This document shows, piece after piece, positions 56,141-64,000 of a DNA stretch of 64,000 nucleotides. Source of the stretch: Struthidea cinerea (lineage: Eukaryota; Chordata; Aves; Passeriformes; Corcoracidae); assembly GCA_013397865.1 (NCBI GenBank), contig VZTI01000421.1:102844-166843 (forward strand), read 5' to 3'. Each line of letters opens with the position of its first letter. Within the stretch, counting starts at the first letter, position 1. The notes beneath the pieces are model-generated. The model saw only the letters and a list, made by a program, of their open reading frames with translations, searched no databases and was not told the DNA's origin. The position numbers and the translations under genes are program-made.

Positions 56141-59100
56141 GTCGCCCCGGTGGTGTCATCCCAGGAACTGTGCAGCAGAACATCCTTGGCAAGTAACAAA
56201 CCTGCCTTTGGTGCTACAAAACCGCTTTGCTTAAAGGTAGGAACTGTGAGTGCCCTGTGGCAACGAGAACGCCTGGCTTGAGGAAAACCCATGGATTTTA
56301 ATACTGGAATGGTTTTAGCCTGGAGTTCTCAAGAAGTTTGCAACAAACGAGTTGCTAAAAATCCACCTCTTGCTGCTCAAAGAAATCACGGCTTTTTGTT
56401 GCCTTTATAACCTTTTTGACTTCTAAGAGTCCTTTTTTCGGGTGTCCTGCAGGGCTGGAGGAGCCTGAGGGAAGTTACATGCGAGTAACAGGCAGGGAGC
56501 TGAGGAAAATCGGGATAAATACTCCTTAAAGCGTCCAAGCCGGCTGCGGTTTCACGTGCACCACTGGCCCCGGGGGGTGTTGTAGCAGGGAAAGGAGGGA
56601 GTTTGGAGGAGGCAGAGCACCTTCCAAAGGCTTGGAGGCAGGGAGGGACTGAGCTGAACTCGCCCTTTGCTGCCCACGCACCGGGAACTCCGTAAATCCT
56701 CGGGCTCGGTGTTGGCTGCGAGTGGAGCTCATCTGCCTTTGTAAGAAAATAAACGCGAATAACCATCAGTTGCACTAATAGAGGTGGTTTATGTTGCAAA
56801 ATGCTGCTTGCAAAGACTTCAGAAGAATTCTTCTTCTGACACCTGGAATTTCTGTTGCACCATGGTGTAAAGCTCTTCACAATGGAAAAAAAAATCAAGT
56901 GTCTGGGTGTTACTCTCGTTTTTAAATCACCTTTTATCACAAAATACGGTGAATGTTTTGCTCAAAGGCAGGTTCTCTGCTTAGGTGGCAGAGCTGGATG
57001 ATTTCTTTTCTTTTTAAAATGTATTCAGGTGTGGTGTTTGGTTTTCCCTCAAATTCAGGATGTTTTCTCTGGTGATGTTCTTCACCTGCAGAGAAGTGTA
57101 AGGAGTAAGAGAGGAACACATCAGAGATCCTTAGAAAGGACTTGATTCCCCATCATGACCCTCAACCCATCTCTCACTTCACTTGTTAACCCCCAGATAA
57201 ACCCACAGCTTTATTTTTCCATGGGACTTTCCAGCTTTCTGCTCCTCTTTGGGTCAGGGCTGCTCGCTGTATTTTCAGTGGAATATTTTTAGCTGGAAAC
57301 CTCATTTTCCCAAGCTTGTAACTAATGGTAATTTGAATGAAACTTAATGAAAGGATTTTTTTTTTTTAAATTAAATGTTTGCCAGGAAAAAGCCACTCAA
57401 CCCTGTGAACAGACAGACCATCTGTAGGCCGTGATGTTCATCTGGGATTTGGGGAGATCTGGGTGTGAAGTCAAATCTTAACAAATTTTGGTTTTTTTTT
57501 TATTGCTGCAGGGGAAATCCAACCCTCCAGTGGTGGGTGGCCCTGCATGAGGATGAGGAAATGGGAATTTGACCCTGGAACAGGCAAATCCACAGTGGCC
57601 AGTTTGTCCTGAGTGATGAGCAGGTCCTTGCTCTCCAGATTGGAAAGGTTTTCTGGGGGTTTTGTCGTGATGTAAAAAAAGCAAAATGCTTTAAATTGCT
57701 TTTTATTCTGACCGAGGAAACAATTTCCTACGATTTCAACCCTGAAAGCAGAGCCTTGATCCCAAGAGGGAGCTGGGATGTTCCTGTCGTGTGAATCCGC
57801 AGCTCTGTTGGCCTTGGAGCTCCTGGCACTGGATGAGGAGCCTGAAAAATTCCCTTGGCTCTGTCCTAGCAACCCTTCCAAGCTGATATTTGAAAACAAG
57901 CTTCCACAGCATCATCTCAATATTCCCAACATTTACTGGCATTAACATTCTCTTGGTAGTCCTGGAACTAAGATAATTTATCTTCAGGTCCTCAGGACTC
58001 ACTTCTCATTTCTGTGGCTTTTGAACCTAGAAACCTGACTCGTATCCAGATTTTTCTCTCTTCCCTTGACTTTTCCACTGGCTTTTTTTGGCACCAGGTC
58101 CAATTGGCATCCTGAGTGGTGATGAGGAGATAAAAGCAGCAAGGCCAAAAGTCTTGGAAGGGATTTGGGTGATGGCTGTTAAACACTTTAGGGCGTGGTG
58201 TGTTACAGGCTGGGTTTGTAGCTGTGAGCTTGACTCTGTGTCCTGCTGAGGGGACAAGTGCTCCTTCCAGGATGAACCCCTGGCATCAGGAATGTTAAAA
58301 GTCTTTATCCACGAATTGCTTGGTTTTTTGTAAGTTTGACTAATGAAAAGTGCGCTGAGAGAGAATGTGGGCACAGAGGGAATGGCCTGGACAGGGTGGA
58401 CTAAAAGTGAGGGGGTTGTGGTCTTCCCCAAAAATTCTGGATGTGTGGTTGAATTCCTGGGGGCTTTCTACACGGACGCACATCAGTATCCGATGAAAGA
58501 GGTGGCTGGGAATTGCGGATACAAACGTAGCAATCCCGGGAGAAACGCGTGGAGGTGGGAATCTTGCTCCAAGTTCTTGATGCTCCTTTCCCGGGCTTTC
58601 CCGAAGCTGTGCTCACTTTGCTGAAGACCCGGAGCATTTCTCCTTGCTGGGAGTTACTTGGAATCGCTGCAGGATCCGGCACCGGAACCCTGAATGCAGG
58701 ACAGGAGGTTCCACGTGCCCTCGGCACAACTGGGTTCCTTATGGATTGTGGGTCTCCAGACAGGCAACTGCTCCTGGATCCAAGCCTGCTGATTAATTCC
58801 TGGCATGTTTGGGACAGAATTCATCTGGGATTTGGTTGTAAGACTTTCGCCTTACGGGAAAAATTCGGTGTGAGCTGAGAGAGCAGTTGGATCAGAGCCT
58901 GTGTTCTTCACTCCCGGATACATTCCCTGGAATCGTGGTGGAGCTTTCTCTGGGAATGTGGGCTGGACACTGCTCTGAACATGTCAGATCCCTTCTGCTG
59001 TTCCCCTGTGCTTATTCCTTGTGCTGCTGGAGGGTTCCTTGGGACAGCTTTGTGGGATGGAGGAGCCTGGAGGTCTCCCTCAGATTCCTGGTCGTCCCAG

Positions 59101-59460
59101 AGTCCCGGCTTCTGCAGTGTTTCCTTTCCTGAAGAATTTCTGGAGATGGAAAAAGCTTGTAGGGTGGAAATGCTCTTTCTGTAACAGCTCCGTGCAGTTC
59201 TCCCAGGAGCGCTGTCAGCTGTTTTGTTCGTGGGATTCCAAGATTTCACATTCCTGGGCATCTCTTCCATGGTGGAGAAGGGAGAGGGCAGATGGTTCAC
59301 CCCTGCTGTAACTGGGGGCTCACCTGGAATCCACCTCATTCCAAGGGAAGAGGGCTTTCCCAGCTTCCTCATTTCTGCTCATGCACTTCCAGAGAGTTCC
59401 CCTGTGTTGGTGCAAGGGTTTTATTGCTGAAATCCACTTTATTTTCAGTCTGTCCTCAAT
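56140..59460 (+). other. UBE2H: UBE2H intron 1, unique stretch
   Basis: About 3.3 kb without a recognised interspersed repeat. Short A/T runs near 56885 and 57357-57368. No exon recognised. Confidence 0.45.
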
Positions 59461-59464
59461 TGCT

Positions 59465-59690
59465 GAGTCATGGAATGGTTTGGCTTAGAAGGGACCTTAA
59501 AGATCACCCAGTTCCAGCTCAAACCATGGGCAGGGACACCTTCCGCTATCCCAGGGTGCTCCAAGCCCCGTCCAGCCTGGCCTTGGAACTTCCAGGGATC
59601 CAGGGGCAGCCACAGCTTCTCTGGGAATTTGTGCCAGGGTCTCACCACCCTCACGGGGAAGAATTTCTGGTATCGTGTCAATAAACAATG
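59465..59690 (-). mobile_element. CR1 LINE 3' fragment
   Basis: GAGTCATGGAATGGTTTGGC, GAAGGGACCTTAAAGATCAC, GGTGCTCCAAGCCCCGTCCA and CCCTCACGGGGAAGAATTTC. Minus orientation. Confidence 0.9.
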
Positions 59691-61480
59691 TGGTTGTTCC
59701 CGAACCTTTCATCCCAATATTTCTCCCTTTCACGAACCCAGTTCACTCACTGGTTTTTTTGGTAGGAATTTTAGGTCTTTGCCACAACAGGGACAATATT
59801 CAGATATGGCCCTATGTGGGTCATTAATATTTTTTGAATTTGGGAACACCAGGATTGAGTCAGAGTGTGGAAAACTCGGCTTTAATTTACAGTCAGCATT
59901 AACTCACGGAGCTGACGAGCATCCAGGCTGGAGCTGCTCAGGATCAGGCTGGGAGAGCTGGTTTTTATTAAGCAGGACTTGATTTAGTCCCAAGTAAAAC
60001 CATTTGTGTTTAACCTGCTCCGTGAAGCTGCTGCGGGTGTGAAAATCCTCCAGCATTAAACATTTTCTGGGCCATCATCGTACACAGCGGGACCGTGTAG
60101 GAGTTTGGGAACCTGGAGCAGTTATCCAGGGGTACATTTCCTAAGGAATTAAACTTTAACACTTCCCGATGTGCTGCTGAGTGGCGTGAAAAGATCTGGT
60201 GACAAATGTCCCTCAACATCAGCACTGAAAGCAGCCACGAGGCTTCGTTGGGAGGCTCCTCTCCGCAAACCTGGAGCGATGTTGCTTTTCCCGGAGATTC
60301 CCGTTGGATTTTAGCAGGGGAATCACTTGCACTGGGGGCATTTATGTTTCCATCTGCCCTTTGTGAGTTGCTCCTGGGTGGCTGCCGGGTGCAGCGAGCT
60401 CCTTGCCGTGGAATTTTAGGGCAGAGCAGCTCACGCTCTACCAAGAAAACTCTGGAGCCAAAACAAACGGCCGTAAACTTTTCCCTCTCCCCATGAGAAC
60501 GAGGGGAAGGAGGTTGTTGTGTCCAAACCCTTTTGGAGCCGACACTGTGGGAAAAGTCTGTGCAATCTGGGAGTCATTGTACTGGAGGAACTGCAATAAA
60601 TCCTGCCGGACCCCGCAGATGGGACTTGGATCTCCTCACCCAAGCTGCCAGCATGGACCCGGCACCTCAGGATGCAGGAGCCTCTCGCAGCCCTTTGTGA
60701 GGCACCTCCAGCAGGTTTCAGAGGTTGTGATTTAAGATCAGGGATCTGAGGTGGGAATTCTTTGTTCCTGGTGGGTTGGGAATATTTCAGTGTGTGCCCA
60801 GGGGTCATCAAGGTCCAAGGGAAGTCTGTGGAATTCCTGCAATCCTGGGCAAACTTTGTGCCATGGAAGCAGGAAACCTTTTCCATCCGAGTGAAAAATC
60901 ATGGGGGAAAAGAGGGGGAATCTGCCTTTAGTTCCTTGTAGCTGGAACATTCCTGCCAAGCTCCTGCTGTGATGTGAAGGATCTTGTTTGAAATATTCCG
61001 TGTCCCCTTCCCTCAAATGGGAGCAGCCTCGGCGCTGCAGAGCTGAAGTTCGGGTGGGAACAAACCTTTGATTTTCTCCTGCTTCCCTTGTAATTCGTAT
61101 CCAGACAATTGATGAAAGGGAATTGCTGTAGGATATTATTCCCAACCCGTTAACCCTGATTTACAGCAGAATTCCTTATCGAGCTTCAGCGCTGAAACAT
61201 CACCGCTAATTGTCTTAAGCGAGCCTTGCTTGGAATAAAGATTTCCTGCCTTTCCCATTGTATTCCCTTCTTCCCACTTGCTTTTCCCTTTGTATTCCCC
61301 TCTTCCCGAACCGCTTTGATTCTTCCAGTTGTTCTTTTCACGCCGCACCTCTCCCCCTTCTGTCTCTCCCAAGACTCGGGAGTTTTTTTGGGCTTGCAAG
61401 TCAAATTAACATGAGAGTGCCACGATTTGCATGGGAGCTGTGGGAGGTCTCCGCCAGCTCCGGAGGCAGCCGGGGAGAAT
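59690..61480 (+). other. UBE2H: UBE2H intron 1, unique stretch
   Basis: About 1.8 kb. A pyrimidine-rich piece at 61250-61310 has two near-copies of a 35-40-bp unit (GTATTCCCTTCTTCCC). Otherwise nothing is recognised. Confidence 0.45.
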
Positions 61481-62080
61481 GGAATTCATCGGAGTATGGA
61501 CTTTGAGCAGCCTCAGTGCATTTATTTCATGGAATTCCTCGGTGCAGGTGCTCTGAGCAGCCTCAGTGCATTTATTTCATGGAATTCCTCGGAGCAAGGG
61601 CTCTGAGCAGCCTCAGTGCATTTATTGCATGGAATTCCTCGGAGTATGGACTTTGAGCAGCCTCAGTGCATTTATTTCATGCAATTCCTCGGAGCAGGGG
61701 CTCTGAGCAGCCTCAGTGCATTTATTTCATGCAATTCATTGGAGTATGGACTTTGAGCAGCCTCAGTGCATTTATTTCATGGAATTCCTCGGTGCAGGTG
61801 CTCTGAGCAGCCTCAGTGCATTTATTTAATGGAATTCCTCGGAGTATGGACTCTGAGCAGCCTCAGTGCATTTATTTCCTGCAATTCCTCGGAGCAGGGG
61901 CTCTGAGCAGCCTCAGTGCATTTATTTCCTGCAATTCCTCGGAGCAGGGGCTCTGAGCAGCCTCAGTGCATTTATTTCATGGAATTCCTTGGAGCAGGGG
62001 CTCTGAGCAGCCTCAGTGCATTTATTGCATGGAATTCCTCGGAGCAGGGGCTCTGAGCAGCCTCAGTGCATTTATTTCAA
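61481..62080. repeat. 50-bp minisatellite, 12 copies (UBE2H intron 1)
   Basis: A strict 50-bp period: the CCTCAGTGCATTTATTTCAT core recurs at 61511 and every 50 bp to 62061. The other half of the unit alternates between GGAGTATGGACTTTGAGCAG and GGAGCAGGGGCTCTGAGCAG types. There is no length drift between copies. It ends about 310 bp before UBE2H exon 2. Confidence 0.97.
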
Positions 62081-62390
62081 GCACGTCGCTGGTAGGGACC
62101 CAACGCTCTCCTAAATCTGAGCTCACGCCCTGCAGGAGGGGATGGAAAACTCAGCAGCTCTGAGGATTCATCCCAAGTTTCCTCAGGGCAGGGGAGGGTG
62201 GGGAATTGGCTTTTACCCGACGTCATTGTGGTGCTGTGGTCACTTAGATGTGTCAGGACACTGAAATTCCACGTCAGGGCTTGGATATTTTGAATATTTG
62301 GGTCAACAGGCTTTGAGTCAATTCCTTGGATCTGAGGAAATGGGTTTTGTTTCCCGGATTAAATGTTTTTTCCTTGACTTGCTGCATCAG

Positions 62391-63136
62391 GATTGAGAGC
62401 AAACACGAAGTCACAATCTTAGGAGGACTCAACGAATTTGTCGTGAAGTTTTATGGACCACAAGGAAGTAAGTTTGTGACCCAGCCCTTCCGAAAAACAA
62501 GCCAGCGGGTTGTGGTGGGAAACTGGGAAATGCCATTCCTGAGGGGAAGAGATGAGCAAATCTAAGGGGGATAGAGAGAAATCCAGGGAAACCACGTTCT
62601 GAAGGGTGGGGAGGATCCAGCTCTGAGCATGGACGTGGATAGACCCCATCCCTTGGAGCTGGCAGAGCTGGATGCTGCCTCTGGAAAACTCTGGCTTTCA
62701 GCATCCCTGAGCTTTCCTAGACCCAGCTCCCAAGTTTTGCATCCGTCATGAGAATTTCTGTGGAGTTTGTCATTAAAATGGCTTTTCCACCTTAATTTAG
62801 CACCATCTCCAGAAGTAAGGAGATTATCCCAAAGTGCCTGGTTTTAATCTGGTGTCTTCGTGCCGAGATTTTATCCGGAATCAGTTCAAATCGTGTCAGG
62901 CAGAGCAGGAAAAAGGCTTTTCCCGTGGGAGGGTTGCTCTGAAATCTCACCCCCAGCGGAGCCGTGTATTATTCCAGAGATGTGTTTTCCTTAATGCTCT
63001 GGTTCTGTTTATCCTCTCCTCAGCTGTGGAGTGTCTAATTCCCGCTTTTCTTCCCTTGCAGCACCATATGAAGGTGGAGTATGGAAAGTTAGAGTCGACC
63101 TTCCTGACAAATATCCCTTCAAATCCCCGTCTATAG
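62391..63136 (+). CDS. UBE2H: UBE2H, ubiquitin-conjugating E2 enzyme H: coding exons 2 and 3 (partial gene)
   Basis: Exon 2 is 62391-62467 (acceptor GCATCAG, donor GTAAGT) and exon 3 is 63062-63136 (acceptor CTTGCAG, donor GTAACA). Together they encode [26 protein letters not shown] and [17 protein letters not shown] followed by PFKSPSI, the N-terminal part of the UBC fold, identical or nearly so to mammalian UBE2H. Exon 2 begins with the last base of the codon started in exon 1 (hidden in the gap at 35026-35225). The catalytic cysteine and the acidic C-tail are encoded by later exons right of the window. UBE2H is the E2 of the CTLH/GID ligase and is strongly expressed in erythroid cells (established knowledge). 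Confidence 0.97.
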
Positions 63137-63519
63137 GTAACAAATACTCCTTTTCCATCAAAATCCTGTGATTTGTGCTTCAAGTTTGCAGGTGGAGTTG
63201 TACCAGCGCAATATAAGACCTTGAAGTCTGCAAAATGTTTTTGTCAGATTTCAGATCTCAAGCAGAGAGGAATTTTGGGCTTTGGAAGGAGTAGGAGATG
63301 GGAGTGGGATTTGGCTGCATATTTGTGTGTTGATGAATTAAATCTCTATTCCATGCGCTTTTTTTTTAATAATAACTCCACTGGTGGGTGGTGGAGCAAA
63401 AACCACAGTTCATGGTTTTGGGGAGAGCCCAACTTTTGGGGCCTTCTGTCCAAAAGTGGATGAAAGTTCCTCCATCCTCTTGGAGCAGGGAATGCAGATG
63501 CAGAAGAACTCAGGAGCAG
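63137..63519 (+). other. UBE2H: UBE2H intron 3, first part
   Basis: Unique sequence after the exon 3 donor; no repeat except a T-run near 63360. Confidence 0.5.
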
Positions 63520-63663
63520 GGATTTATCACCAGAAAAAAAAAAAAAAAAAGTGGGGTTACACAGTGAGGTTGTTTTACCATTGGAATTTNGATTTTATCA
63601 CCAAAAAAAAAAAAAAAAAAGCTGGCTTGACCGATCAGGTTTGTTTCACCTTGGAAATTTGAT
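63520..63663. repeat. Two-copy tandem duplication of about 70 bp with an ambiguous base
   Basis: Each copy reads GATTTATCACCA, an A-run of about 18, a GTGAGGTTGTTTTACC-like stretch and TTGGAAATTT. A single N at 63590 sits exactly at the joint. It may be real or an assembly effect of the two A-runs. Confidence 0.75.
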
Positions 63664-63849
63664 TAGGAAATGGTTTTTAGCTTGAATCCATCCTTGGGGT
63701 ACAGGGAGCCACCTCAGATGTCTCCAGGTGCCCGACTTTATTCCGGTTGCTGAAGCTGTAAATAAAATAACCAATTTTCCAGTTTTCTGCTTGGAAAACT
63801 GGAGCAGGTGCAGGAAGTTGCAGCATCTCACTTGTGATGGTGAAATGAG

Positions 63850-64000
63850 TGTCACCTGTGGGGCATTGTCACCTGTGGGGCAGTGTCACCTGTGGGGCAG
63901 AGTGTCACCTCTGGGGCCGTGTCACCTCTGGAGCAGTGTCACCTCTGGGGCAATGTCACCTCTAGAGCAGAGTGTCACCTGTGGGGCAGTGTCACCTCTG
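63850..64000. repeat. Minisatellite, unit 19-21 bp, running off the right edge (UBE2H intron 3)
   Basis: At least seven copies of GTGTCACCTGTGGGGCA with variants CTCTGG and GGAGCAGA. It continues past the window end. Confidence 0.92.

Overview
This is vertebrate nuclear DNA, almost certainly from a bird. Coding exons are short, have canonical splice sites and sit among long introns. At least 20 CR1 LINE fragments are scattered through the window, with many GC-rich minisatellites. Two gene-dense CpG-rich promoters lie near 21 kb and 35 kb. The species cannot be fixed from the sequence.

Layout, left to right. (1) 1-2.75 kb, plus strand: the last eight coding exons and 3' UTR of a VNX1/Cax1-type cation/proton exchanger of the CaCA superfamily. 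Its N-terminal half lies left of the window. (2) 2.75-5.3 kb: intergenic DNA with an old CR1 copy that still shows reverse-transcriptase remnants. (3) 5.3-21.04 kb, minus strand: KLHDC10 complete in nine coding exons (401 codons), a six-blade kelch protein with a C-terminal BC-box/CUL2 region. (4) 21.04-21.46 kb: a compact divergent CpG-island promoter shared by KLHDC10 and ZC3HC1. (5) 21.46-32.43 kb, plus strand: ZC3HC1 (NIPA) complete in ten coding exons (492 codons). Its second intron is a clear U12-type AT-AC intron, and its third intron carries a CR1-derived 48-bp tandem array interrupted by an assembly gap. (6) 32.4-34.8 kb: intergenic DNA with inverted and direct low-copy duplications and a MIR-like fragment. 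(7) 34.78-64 kb, plus strand: UBE2H. The promoter carries a ZNF143-type element, a CCAAT box and two full CREs. The first coding exon falls inside a 200-N gap, a roughly 27-kb intron 1 follows, and coding exons 2 and 3 are at 62.39 and 63.06 kb. The rest of UBE2H lies to the right.

The order UBE2H-ZC3HC1-KLHDC10 matches human 7q32. The exchanger sits where human has TMEM209, which fits a Cax1-type gene kept in birds and lost in mammals (inference). KLHDC10 (CUL2 substrate receptor), ZC3HC1 (nuclear-basket/SCF protein) and UBE2H (E2 of the CTLH/GID ligase) all touch ubiquitin biology, but nothing here shows joint regulation beyond the shared KLHDC10/ZC3HC1 promoter. I found no RNA gene, CRISPR array or prokaryotic mobile system. 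The most notable items are the AT-AC intron, the exchanger with a CX2C-X12-CX2C motif, the hidden UBE2H start exon, and the tandem arrays.
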